NCBI GenBank assembly: GCA_015064805.1
Contig: SVRN01000004.1
Location: 1-64,000 of the forward strand
Direction of reading: 5' to 3'
DNA: 64,000 nt
DNA from: Oscillospiraceae bacterium
GTDB taxonomy: Bacteria; Bacillota; Clostridia; Oscillospirales; CAG-272
In this document: positions 17,096 through 24,446 of the stretch, in pieces
How positions within the stretch are numbered: the stretch's first letter is position 1
How the letters are laid out: the number at the start of each line of letters is the position of its first letter
Notes under the pieces: generated by a model
What the model was told of the DNA's origin: nothing
Databases searched by the model: none
Seen by the model: only the letters and a program-made list of their open reading frames with translations
Made by a program: the position numbers and the translations under genes

Positions 17096-18502
17096 TCAAT
17101 CCAGAATGTCGTTCAGCTCGGACAGCTGAGGGTTGGTGGTGACGACGATGACGCTGTCGCCCACCTCCAGCGTACTGCCGCCGTGGGGATAGATGACCTT
17201 GCCGTGACGCACGATGGAGGCAATGAGGGTGTTGGGCTTGAGCTTGAATTTGTCAGACGCAAAGGGAATGCCCAAAAGGCCGAAATGCTCGTCTACGTCA
17301 AACTCAAGCGCCTCTGCGCGGTCGTCACACAGCTTGTACAGCGACTTGATGCCGACGGAGGGCATTCCCTCGGTGTCCTTGCCCGACAGCTTCTGGGCCA
17401 GCTTTTTGCCGTTCTCCATGCCGCGCAGGTAACGGAGGACGGTGGCCGAGGAGATCTGACGGGGGGAAACGGTACAATCCACACCCAACTGGGGCAACAT
17501 TTTGATAAAGGACAGACGGTCGACCTTGGTAATGATGCGCTCCACGCCGCAGGTGCGGGAGAACATGGAGACGATGACGTTTTCCTCGTCGTTGCCCGTC
17601 AATGCAATGCAGGCGTCCATCTCGGCGATGCCCTCCTCCTCGAGGATCTCGCTGTTGGTGCAGTCAGCGCAGATAACGTTGGCGCCGGGTAGCTGTTCTG
17701 CCAGATATTGCGCACGCGCCTCGTCAATTTCGACGATACGGGTGCGGATGCCCAGCTTGATCAGGTGCTGTGCCAGATAAAAGGCGATGCGGCCGCCACC
17801 CAGCAGCATGACGTCTTTGATGGGCTTGCCCATCAGACCCAGCTTGCCGAAGAAGGCGGACAGGTCGGTGTGCGAAGCGGTGATACTAACGCTGTCGCCG
17901 ACCATAATGGTAAAATCACCCGAGGGAATGAATACCTGCTCTCCGCGGCGAATGGCGCAGACCAGTACGCGCACGCCGAACAGCGAGGACAGCGTATATA
18001 GCTGACGGCCTGCGAGCGGATGTCCCTCGGAAATATAGATCTCGGCCATGTCGACCTGACCGTTGGCAAAGGCGTCCAGCTTCAAAGCGGCTGGGAAGCG
18101 GATCAGACGGGCGATCTCGCGTGCGGTATCGTATTCGGGATTGACGACGACGTCAATGCCCAGGTGGTTGCGCAGAAAATCGTTTTCACGGGAATATTCG
18201 GGATCACGGACACGGGCAATGGTATGCGCCGCGCCCAGGCTCTTGGCCATCATACAGCAGACCATGTTGAGCTCGTCCGTGTTAGCCACGGCGATGAACA
18301 GATCTGCGTTTTGTACACCCGCCTCGACCTGAATGGCGTGGCTGGCACCATTGCCTGCGATACCCTGCACGTCGTATTGGTTGACGACGCGGTTGATCAG
18401 AGCGGAATTTTTATCAATAACGGTAACGTTGTGGCCCTCGCCTGAGATGTATTGAATGAGGGTGTCGCCGACCTTACCGTCGCCTACGATGACGATGTTC
18501 AT
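17096..18502 (-). CDS. trkA: Trk system NAD-binding regulatory subunit TrkA
   Basis: 468 aa, a tandem arrangement of two RCK modules. The first nucleotide-binding domain starts NIVIVGDGKVGDTLIQYI, with an acidic end of strand 2 (VTVIDKN). A TrkA_C domain follows (GHPLAGRQLYTL). The second RCK domain has VMLLGGGRIAFYLAQHL and CADCTNSEILEEEGI, then a second TrkA_C domain (NTLIASIVRHGKVIYPHGGSTLEVGDSVIVV). It gates TrkH from the cytoplasmic side in response to nucleotides. Confidence 0.95.
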   Translation of the reverse strand: MNIVIVGDGKVGDTLIQYISGEGHNVTVIDKNSALINRVVNQYDVQGIAGNGASHAIQVEAGVQNADLFIAVANTDELNMVCCMMAKSLGAAHTIARVRDPEYSRENDFLRNHLGIDVVVNPEYDTAREIARLIRFPAALKLDAFANGQVDMAEIYISEGHPLAGRQLYTLSSLFGVRVLVCAIRRGEQVFIPSGDFTIMVGDSVSITASHTDLSAFFGKLGLMGKPIKDVMLLGGGRIAFYLAQHLIKLGIRTRIVEIDEARAQYLAEQLPGANVICADCTNSEILEEEGIAEMDACIALTGNDEENVIVSMFSRTCGVERIITKVDRLSFIKMLPQLGVDCTVSPRQISSATVLRYLRGMENGKKLAQKLSGKDTEGMPSVGIKSLYKLCDDRAEALEFDVDEHFGLLGIPFASDKFKLKPNTLIASIVRHGKVIYPHGGSTLEVGDSVIVVTTNPQLSELNDILD

Positions 18503-18540
18503 ATAGACTCCTTTTCGCTAAAAGATAGTTATACAGATAT

Positions 18541-18569
18541 ATGATAATACTTTTTTGAGAAAAATGCAA
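18541..18569 (-). promoter_or_regulatory. Promoter of trkA-trkH
   Basis: Minus strand: TTGCAT (18569-18564), 17 bp, TATCAT (18546-18541), 38 bp before the trkA ATG. Confidence 0.65.
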
Positions 18570-18582
18570 GGGGTTGAGGGGA

Positions 18583-19249
18583 TTTTTTACATCTCCTCCT
18601 ACGGTTGGGCGCGGCACCACGCGCCGCGCTGTGTGGGTTTGATGCCCTTTCTTTGTTGCTGAACAAAGAAAGGGTGAAAGAAAATCAGCCAAAGGGCCTA
18701 ATGCCCTTTGGATACCCGCAGCGCGAAAAGTCGTTCCGCTATCGCTCCACTCATTTTTTCGCGAAAGCAAGCATCTTCAGCTTTTGCGTTTGCAAGTTAA
18801 AGAAACTTGCAAACACGAGAGTCGCACGCAAGCAGGACAGCAAAAACTTTTGCCAACTGCTACGCGCCCCAGTTCAACTACTCTCCTGACAAAAACGATT
18901 TCGCTCCCCTGCCTGCCGCGCGTGGTGCCTCATGGCAAGAGATGCATTGAATCAAAGATGTCTTTCTCCTCTATTTGCTTTGCAGCGCGGCGCGAAGTGA
19001 AGTAGAAAACGCTCGCCTGCTTGCACAAGGAGGCGGATCTTTGATCCGCTGACGCAAAGTTTGCTGATGCGATAACGCCTTTTGGTAACTACCAAAAGAT
19101 AGCCAAAGAAACAAGTCTTGCGGGTTTCTTAAGGGCATTAGGCCCTTAAGTGTCTTTTCTTCGCCTATTCTTTGCGACAAGGCAAAGAATAGGCATAAAT
19201 ATGCACACCGAGCGCGCGCAGCAGGGCGAGGCCGTAGAAGAATTTGCTT
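18583..19249. repeat. Modular palindromic intergenic element, copy 3
   Basis: A complete copy of 667 bp. Hairpin 1 is a perfect 13-bp stem (CCCTTTCTTTGTT 18645-18657 / 18662-18674). Hairpin 2 is CCAAAGGG-CCTAATG-CCCTTTGG. Hairpin 4 is GTTTGCAAGTT 18788-18798 / AACTTGCAAAC 18804-18814. The right half has GGCGGATC-TTT-GATCCGCT, CTTTTGGT-AACT-ACCAAAAG, TTAAGGGC-ATTA-GGCCCTTAA, and a TTCTTTGC-GACAAG-GCAAAGAA terminal hairpin before an ACCGAGCGCGCG end. Ends are mutually inverted. No gene. Confidence 0.85.
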
Positions 19250-19275
19250 GGAAATATCTCTTTCCCCAACAAAAA

Positions 19276-19302
19276 AGGAAGACTCCGCAAAGAAGTCTTC
19301 CT
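19276..19302 (-). terminator. Terminator of the URO-D-type gene
   Basis: AGGAAGACT / AGTCTTCCT stem with a U6 run on the minus strand (A6 at 19270-19275), right after the stop codon. Confidence 0.85.
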
Positions 19303-19313
19303 CCATCTTATAT

Positions 19314-20315
19314 TCAACGGTAAAAATCTCCCACCGCGCGGAAAAACGCATCGATATTTTCCCAGTTCGCCCGCGGAGGCACGTCACAGCCCGACGAAAT
19401 TACAAAATTTTTATGCACCGAGCAGCGCTCCAGCAGCTCCTTCGTCGCCGCATATACGCCCTCGGGCGTTCCTTCCGTCAACTGTTCCACAGGGTTTATG
19501 TTACCCATTACCACCACGTCCTCGGGCATCTTTTCCAGCATGGCCTTCATGTCAATGGCGTTGCCGAAATGATACGCCGCCGCGCCGCAGGATACGATTG
19601 CGTCAACCAGACGAAGCACCGCGCCGCCGCAGTTGTGATACACGACGATGAATTCGTCGTCCTGCACCGCATCCACGATGCGCTTCATATAAGGCGCGGC
19701 AAATTCCTTCATCAGCGCGGGGGAAAGCAGGCCTGCCAACGGCTCTGCAACCACGACGCCACCCGCACCCGTCTGCTTGTAGGCACGGATGTAGCGGATG
19801 AGAAATTCTGTTACCTTTTCCAGAACCGTGTGAACCATCTCGGGCTCGTCATAGCACAGCATCATGATCTCGGTGACGTCCAGAAGACGGCCCGCGAGCG
19901 AGAAGGGACCGATGGTGCCCGCCAGCACGGGGCGGTCGGTGATCAGTTCGCAGGCGCGGCGAATGGCCTCGACGTAAAGACCCGTACGCGCGTCCTCGAT
20001 GGCGGGCAGCTGTAGCGCGTCCGCCTCCTGCTGCGTTTCGATGACGTGTCCCGTGACGACGGGAACCTCGTGGTCGCTCACACTCACGCAAGCACCCAGC
20101 GCCTCGGCCTCGACCGAGAGATCCATCATGCTGACGGCGGCCGCGCTGTCGATGCGGTCGGCAACCAGCTTCATGCCGCGCGCCTGCGTCTCTGCCGAGG
20201 CGATCAGCTCGCGGACGGTAATATCCATCAATTGTACGGAAGGGAAGGATAAGATGGGCAACGCGCGCTTGACGGGCGCCTCGCGCAACTCCTTCAACCA
20301 TTGTTTCATATTCAT
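19314..20315 (-). CDS. Uroporphyrinogen decarboxylase (URO-D) family methyltransferase-like protein
   Basis: 333 aa. It belongs to the URO-D/MtaA/CmuA fold family rather than being a haem-pathway HemE: the HemE N-terminal signature is absent. A zinc-site-like YHNCGG sits near residue 225, with GAGGVVVAEPLAGLLSP before it and MGNINPVEQL after it, as in cobalamin-dependent methyltransferases of the MtaA type. No corrinoid protein gene is adjacent, so the methyl donor is unknown. Start at 20315 (ATGAATATGAAA) is uncertain; a second ATG is two codons downstream and the RBS is weak. Confidence 0.75.
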   Translation of the reverse strand: MNMKQWLKELREAPVKRALPILSFPSVQLMDITVRELIASAETQARGMKLVADRIDSAAAVSMMDLSVEAEALGACVSVSDHEVPVVTGHVIETQQEADALQLPAIEDARTGLYVEAIRRACELITDRPVLAGTIGPFSLAGRLLDVTEIMMLCYDEPEMVHTVLEKVTEFLIRYIRAYKQTGAGGVVVAEPLAGLLSPALMKEFAAPYMKRIVDAVQDDEFIVVYHNCGGAVLRLVDAIVSCGAAAYHFGNAIDMKAMLEKMPEDVVVMGNINPVEQLTEGTPEGVYAATKELLERCSVHKNFVISSGCDVPPRANWENIDAFFRAVGDFYR

Positions 20316-20363
20316 AATACGTACCAAACCTTGTCGCGTTTCGTGCGGTTGCACGTCAAGGTA

Positions 20364-20392
20364 AGTATACAATACTTTTTTCGTTTTGTCCA
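20364..20392 (-). promoter_or_regulatory. Probable promoter of the URO-D-type gene
   Basis: Minus strand: TGGACA (20392-20387), 17 bp, TATACT (20369-20364), ~50 bp before the start. Confidence 0.5.
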
Positions 20393-20422
20393 GTAGCTTG
20401 TGAAAATTTTTGAGCGAAAAAA

Positions 20423-20453
20423 GGGAAATCCGCCACAGCGTGACGGATCTCCC
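20423..20453 (-). terminator. Terminator of the 163-aa membrane protein gene
   Basis: GGGAAATCCG/CGGATCTCCC stem with a run of six U on the minus strand (A6 at 20417-20422). Confidence 0.8.
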
Positions 20454-20478
20454 GAAAAGAGCAAATGCAAATCAAATA

Positions 20479-20970
20479 TCAACGGGACTTGTTTTTTCTG
20501 GGGATCAGCGCCAATACGACCAAAACGACGCTGACGGCAACGATGGCCGCGATGATCCAGGGCAGAATGCCGGATGAATTTCCGTCATCCGCCGTGCCAT
20601 TCTCCTCGATCACGTTCGTACCGTTGCCCGAACGGGCACGGCTGCCGCCCATACCCTGCGCGCCGTCGGCGCTGTCGGGCCATACGCGCGGGCTTGGCAT
20701 GGTGCCGTCCTGAATGCCGTTGGCAAACTCATCCTGCAGAGGCGCGCGGTCAGCGCCGCGACGGCCGTTGCCGATGATGCCGTCGTCGTCCGTCACCTTG
20801 CCATTCTCACCGTCGCACATAGCCGCTACAGCCAGCGTTGCATCGCCGCTTTCGCGTGTGCTGCTCAAGGCCGACGCCACGGGCGTGAGCATGATAAACA
20901 GCATGCACAGCGCCAGGATCAGCAGCAACGGCGCGGGCAGACGCCCCGGGTCTTGTGGAGATCGTCTCAT
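20479..20970 (-). CDS. Predicted secreted/membrane-anchored protein of unknown function
   Basis: 163 aa. N-terminal signal ([25 protein letters not shown]), a low-complexity, Gly/Asp/Asn-rich middle (~residues 35-125), then a C-terminal membrane anchor ([21 protein letters not shown]) and a basic tail RKNKSR. This topology suggests a surface-exposed stalk. No domain is recognised. Start at 20970 has AAAGGAAC before it; the upstream extension is not coding. Confidence 0.7.
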   Translation of the reverse strand: MRRSPQDPGRLPAPLLLILALCMLFIMLTPVASALSSTRESGDATLAVAAMCDGENGKVTDDDGIIGNGRRGADRAPLQDEFANGIQDGTMPSPRVWPDSADGAQGMGGSRARSGNGTNVIEENGTADDGNSSGILPWIIAAIVAVSVVLVVLALIPRKNKSR

Positions 20971-21211
20971 CTCGTGTTCCTTTCTTCGTTCCGGAATGCA
21001 TATTGCCGACCGCCTTTGTGGGCACGGTCGAATGCAAGTGACACGCCAAGAACGCTTCAAAGTCCGACGTGCCACCTGCAAGACACTCGTTTTTGCAGAT
21101 TTTACGTCACACATAGTATCGCAAAAAAGAGCAAAAACGATGCATTAATATATAAAGGTAAAATTTTCCTCCCCAAAACGCAAAAAAGTTTGAAATATTG
21201 TAAAAAAACGC
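20971..21211. other. Gap with no recognised gene
   Basis: The 241 bp between the membrane protein start and the rpmG promoter. The left part must hold the minus-strand promoter; the AT-rich stretch around 21140-21200 is compatible with it, but no clear box pair stands out. I see no RNA gene or repeat. Confidence 0.4.
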
Positions 21212-21240
21212 TTGACAAGCAAGGAATCCTATGGTATAAT
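21212..21240 (+). promoter_or_regulatory. Consensus promoter of the rpmG-secE-nusG-rplK-rplA operon
   Basis: TTGACA (21212-21217), exactly 17 bp, TATAAT (21235-21240). The transcript would have a ~135-nt leader (21247-21384) with GC-rich inverted segments (CTGCGCAG...CCCTGCGC) and no ORF. Confidence 0.9.
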
Positions 21241-21384
21241 CGTTCTACCTCTGCGCAGCAGGCTTTTTTGTTGTGCCCTGCGCCATCCGAAAGGAAGGGC
21301 CAGCATACTCTGCCGGAGGGAGGTACACATATCCTTGCCGTAAGGCGAAGGGTAAATCAAAGATTACAGGAGGTGCCGATAAAC

Positions 21385-21546
21385 ATGGCGAATGACGTAA
21401 GAGTCAAGGTCACTCTGGTATGCACTGAGTGCAAGCAGAGAAATTATGACACGAAGAAAAACAAAAAGAATGACCCGGATAGAATCGAGCTGAAGAAATA
21501 CTGCCGTTTCTGTCGCAAGCACACGGCTCATAAAGAGTCCAAGTAA
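21385..21546 (+). CDS. rpmG: 50S ribosomal protein L33
   Basis: 53 aa. [50 protein letters not shown] is the L33 pattern in segments, with both Cys pairs (CTEC and CRFC) intact, so this is the zinc-binding form. RBS ACAGGAGGTGCC. First gene of the operon, directly before secE, the standard Firmicutes order. Confidence 0.96.
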   Translation: MANDVRVKVTLVCTECKQRNYDTKKNKKNDPDRIELKKYCRFCRKHTAHKESK

Positions 21547-21563
21547 TCGGGGGAGGTAAATTC

Positions 21564-21839
21564 ATGGAAGAAATGAACAAGAAGGCTCCCAAAGCCGCAG
21601 AGAAGGAAACCAAAGCAGTGAAGCCCGCAAAGAAGGACAAGAAGCCCTTGGGTGAGCGCCTCGGTCACTTTTTCCGCAGCTATGCGAGCGAGATCAAAAA
21701 GATCGTATGGTGTCCCTGGAAGCAGGTGCGCAAAAACTCCCTTGTTGTTCTCGCCCTGGTGATTGCCTGCGCAATTGCTGTTTGCGCGCTGGACTACGCT
21801 TTCTCTCAGGCCATCCTTGGTCTCGGAAAGCTGCTCTAA
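21564..21839 (+). CDS. secE: Preprotein translocase subunit SecE
   Basis: 91 aa. A Lys/Ala-rich N-terminus (~30 residues) precedes the SecE core: GERLGHFFRSYASEIKKIVWCPWKQVRKNSLVVLALVIA, with one membrane helix at ~residues 58-82. It stabilises SecY in the translocon. Lies between rpmG and nusG. Confidence 0.92.
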   Translation: MEEMNKKAPKAAEKETKAVKPAKKDKKPLGERLGHFFRSYASEIKKIVWCPWKQVRKNSLVVLALVIACAIAVCALDYAFSQAILGLGKLL

Positions 21840-21848
21840 GGTAATATC

Positions 21849-22397
21849 ATGAGTGATATCAATCAAATGAACGTCGGCCCTCGTTGGTATGTGGCGCACA
21901 CCTATTCAGGGTACGAAAACAAAGTCAAGGACAGCCTTGAAAAAATCGTTGAGAACCGAGCACTGGGACATTTGATTTTCGATATCCGAATCCCGGTGGA
22001 AAAGGTCATTGAGAAGAACGGTGACGTGGAAAAGGAAGTCGAGTACAAAATTTTCCCCAGCTACGTCTACATTAAAATGTGTATGACGGATGAGAGCTGG
22101 CACGCTGTTCGTAACATTACCGGTGTGACCGGCTTTGTCGGTCCCGGGTCCCGCCCCACGCCTCTGTCTGAGGAGGAGGTCGCCGCGCTGAACTTTGAAG
22201 AAGAGGTCCGCGTGACGCTGTCTTATCAGGAAGGCGATACGGTCGAGATTATCAGTGGCTTGTTCGAGGGCTACAACGGTGTCGTTCAGAGCATTTCTGA
22301 CGACATGAAGACGGTTACCGTGCTGGTTAAGCGCGGCCGCCGCGACATGCCGGTTGAGCTGGAAGCATCCGTGCTCAAGCTGGTAAAGAACGTATAA
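21849..22397 (+). CDS. nusG: Transcription termination/antitermination protein NusG
   Basis: 182 aa. The NGN domain (RWYVAHTYSGYENKVKDSLEK...YKIFPSYVYIKMCMTDESWHAVRNITGVTGFVG) is followed by the KOW domain (EGDTVEIISGLFEGYNGVVQSI). Binds RNA polymerase and couples transcription with other processes. 9 bp after secE. Confidence 0.96.
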   Translation: MSDINQMNVGPRWYVAHTYSGYENKVKDSLEKIVENRALGHLIFDIRIPVEKVIEKNGDVEKEVEYKIFPSYVYIKMCMTDESWHAVRNITGVTGFVGPGSRPTPLSEEEVAALNFEEEVRVTLSYQEGDTVEIISGLFEGYNGVVQSISDDMKTVTVLVKRGRRDMPVELEASVLKLVKNV

Positions 22398-22446
22398 GAC
22401 AACGAGCTTATGCGTACACTGCATTTCGCATTTGCCGCGATATGCA

Positions 22447-22488
22447 GGTGGGAGGGGGAAAATTTTTGAAGTCCCCCGGAATGACCAC
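22447..22488 (+). promoter_or_regulatory. Predicted ribosomal protein L1 autoregulatory site in the rplK leader
   Basis: The nusG-rplK gap contains GGTGGGAGGGGG (22447-22458) and, after an AT-rich loop, CCCCCGGAATGACCAC (22473-22488). The G5/C5 stem with flanking GTGGGAG and ATGACCAC resembles the L1 binding site of 23S rRNA, as in L11-L1 operon leaders where L1 represses its own translation. The match is by eye only. Confidence 0.65.
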
Positions 22489-22507
22489 ATTTGGAGGTGT
22501 ATGAATT

Positions 22508-22933
22508 ATGGCAAAGAAAATTTTGGGTTATATCAAATTGCAGCTGCCCGCAGGCAAGGCGACTCCCCAGCCGCCCGTTGGTCCTGCACTCGGTGCTTAC
22601 GGTGTAGCTATCCCCGTATTCACCAAGGCATTCAACGAGAAGACCAAGAACGACATCGGTCTGATCATTCCCGTTGTTATCACGGTTTACGCTGACCGTT
22701 CCTTCACGTTTATCACCAAGACTCCCCCTGCTCCCGTCCTGATCAAGAAGGCTTGCGGCATCGAGACCGCTTCCGACAAGCCCAACAAGACCAAGGTTGC
22801 AAAGATCACCAAGGAGCAGGTGAGAAAGATCGCCGAGACCAAGATGCCCGACCTCAACGCCGCAAGCATCGAGTCTGCGATGAGCATGATCGCCGGTACC
22901 GCCCGTTCCATGGGTATCACGGTGGAAGATTGA
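22508..22933 (+). CDS. rplK: 50S ribosomal protein L11
   Basis: 141 aa. [28 protein letters not shown] is the N-terminal signature, and the C-terminal RNA-binding domain ends [20 protein letters not shown]. Forms the GTPase-associated centre with 23S rRNA. RBS TTGGAGGTG. Precedes rplA. Confidence 0.97.
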   Translation: MAKKILGYIKLQLPAGKATPQPPVGPALGAYGVAIPVFTKAFNEKTKNDIGLIIPVVITVYADRSFTFITKTPPAPVLIKKACGIETASDKPNKTKVAKITKEQVRKIAETKMPDLNAASIESAMSMIAGTARSMGITVED

Positions 22934-22946
22934 GGAGGAACTGACA

Positions 22947-23642
22947 ATGGCTAAATTTGGTAAGAAATATTCTGACAGCGTAAAGCTGGTTGAAAAGAAC
23001 AGACTCTACGATCCCGCAGAGGCTGTGGCTCTGGCTTGCCAGACCTCGAAGGCAAAGTTCGATGAGACCATCGAGCTGCACATCCGTCTGGGTGTTGACT
23101 CCCGTCACGCTGACCAGCAGGTCCGTGGTGCAGTCGTTCTGCCCAACGGTACCGGTAAGACCGTTCGCACCCTGGTATTCTGCAAGGGCGAGAACGAGCA
23201 GCTGGCAAAGGATGCAGGCGCTGACTACGTCGGCGGCGCAGAGTATGCCGAGAAGATCGTCAAGGAGAACTGGTTCGACTTCGACGTTGTTATCGCTTCC
23301 CCCGACATGATGGGTGTCATCGGTCGTCTGGGTAAGGTTCTGGGTCCTAAGGGCCTGATGCCTTCTCCCAAGGCAGGTACCGTTACTCCCGACGTTGCCC
23401 GTGCAGTTACCGAGGCTAAGGCCGGTAAGATCGAGTACCGTCTGGACAAGACCAACATCATCCACTGCCCCATCGGCAAGGCATCCTTCGGTGCTGAGAA
23501 GCTGATGGAGAACCTGAACACGCTGGTTGGCGCCGTTATCAAGGCGAAGCCCGCAACCGCCAAGGGTCAGTACATCAAGAGCTGCGTTATCGCATCCACG
23601 ATGGGCCCCGGCATCAAGATCAACCAGGGTAAGCTGAGCTGA
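22947..23642 (+). CDS. rplA: 50S ribosomal protein L1
   Basis: 231 aa, full length. Motifs: [66 protein letters not shown]. Builds the L1 stalk and probably represses the operon through the leader before rplK. The operon stops here: a terminator follows, and rplJ-rplL-rpoBC, the usual next genes, are not present. Confidence 0.97.
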   Translation: MAKFGKKYSDSVKLVEKNRLYDPAEAVALACQTSKAKFDETIELHIRLGVDSRHADQQVRGAVVLPNGTGKTVRTLVFCKGENEQLAKDAGADYVGGAEYAEKIVKENWFDFDVVIASPDMMGVIGRLGKVLGPKGLMPSPKAGTVTPDVARAVTEAKAGKIEYRLDKTNIIHCPIGKASFGAEKLMENLNTLVGAVIKAKPATAKGQYIKSCVIASTMGPGIKINQGKLS

Positions 23643-23661
23643 TCTGACCTTCTGTAATCAA

Positions 23662-23690
23662 AAGGCTGTCACTTTTGTGGCAGCCTTTTT
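23662..23690 (+). terminator. Terminator of the ribosomal protein operon
   Basis: AAGGCTGTCAC / GTGGCAGCCTT stem (23662-23672, 23677-23687) with T run, 20 bp after rplA. Confidence 0.9.
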
Positions 23691-23702
23691 GCTTTTGCTC
23701 TC

Positions 23703-23731
23703 TTGACAAAGCCATAGGAGTGTGGTAAAAT
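23703..23731 (+). promoter_or_regulatory. Promoter of tRNA-Ser
   Basis: TTGACA (23703-23708), 17 bp, TAAAAT (23726-23731), ~53 bp before the mature 5' end. Confidence 0.8.
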
Positions 23732-23790
23732 AGGCAGGTACAAGTTCATACGGAGTTTGCTGCAAGACCTACAATTGCATAAATTAATGT

Positions 23791-23878
23791 GGAGGGTTAT
23801 CGAAGCGGTCATAACGAGGCGGTCTTGAAAACCGTTTGTCCTTTGGACACGTGGGTTCGAATCCCACACCCTCCGCCA
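23791..23878 (+). tRNA. tRNA-Ser (anticodon UGA)
   Basis: 88 nt including an encoded CCA. The acceptor stem pairs GGAGGGT with ACCCTCC; discriminator G. The anticodon loop CTTGAAA gives UGA at 23826-23828. A long variable arm (TGTCC-TTT-GGACA) identifies a class II serine tRNA, and the T-loop GGGTTCGAATCCC is canonical. It stands alone between a promoter and a terminator. Confidence 0.96.
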
Positions 23879-23883
23879 TACGC

Positions 23884-23937
23884 AAACCGCAAATCCGACA
23901 CAAAGGGCTTGCGGTTTTTCTTTTTTTGTGCTATAAT
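23884..23937 (+). promoter_or_regulatory. tRNA terminator overlapping the promoter of the next gene
   Basis: The stem AAACCGCAA (23884-23892) / TTGCGGTTT (23909-23917) plus a T run is a good intrinsic terminator for tRNA-Ser. Its 3' arm also supplies the -35 box TTGCGG (23909-23914) of a promoter with 17-bp spacer and -10 TATAAT (23932-23937) that would drive the gene at 23972. Confidence 0.65.
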
Positions 23938-23971
23938 GTCTGTGACCAATCAAATACAAGGGAGGAAAAAT

Positions 23972-24400
23972 ATGAAAATTATTGATGCTCAAAAAAGCGG
24001 GCAGACGCTTCGCGCCGATATGTTTTTGCCGAATTGGCTGATGGGATTCGGCATTGTTCTTGATATTGCTGCGGTGGCGTTTTTGGTGGCCGCCTGCGTG
24101 ACGCAAAATTGGATGCTGCTGATTGGTGTTGGCGGTGCAGGGGTGCTGGGTGTTTTTGCCCATCTTTGCTGGAAAAACCAAACCATTCGCATCTTGAGCG
24201 AGAGTACGTTTGAGTACACCACGCTTTTTGGGAAAACCACGGTGTATGCCTTTTCCGATATCAAGGGCATCCGCGTCAACGAGGACTCCTTTACGATGTT
24301 TGTCGGCGACGGCAAGGTGCACATTGAATCTATTGCCATTCTTTCACAGCGTCTGTTTGATAAGATCGATCAGGCGTTGGAGAAGAACAACGGTCAATAA
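23972..24400 (+). CDS. Small membrane protein with PH-like domain, function unknown
   Basis: 142 aa. Two adjacent membrane segments at residues ~25-65 (WLMGFGIVLDIAAVAFLVAACV; WMLLIGVGGAGVLGVFAHL) precede a ~70-residue cytoplasmic domain (IRILSESTFEYTTLFGKTTVYAFSDIKGIRVNEDSFTMFVGDGKVHIES). The beta-strand pattern of that domain resembles bacterial PH-like domains. Monocistronic, with its own promoter, a GGGAGG RBS and a strong terminator. Confidence 0.75.
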   Translation: MKIIDAQKSGQTLRADMFLPNWLMGFGIVLDIAAVAFLVAACVTQNWMLLIGVGGAGVLGVFAHLCWKNQTIRILSESTFEYTTLFGKTTVYAFSDIKGIRVNEDSFTMFVGDGKVHIESIAILSQRLFDKIDQALEKNNGQ

Positions 24401-24401
24401 T

Positions 24402-24443
24402 ATAAAGAGGACCGCAATCCAATCGGATTGCGGTCCTCTTTAT
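24402..24443. terminator. Bidirectional terminator between convergent genes
   Basis: A perfect 19-bp stem (24402-24420 / 24425-24443) with a 4-base loop; the arms begin ATAAAGAGGACC, so a T-rich end occurs on both strands. Confidence 0.92.
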
Positions 24444-24446
24444 GCG

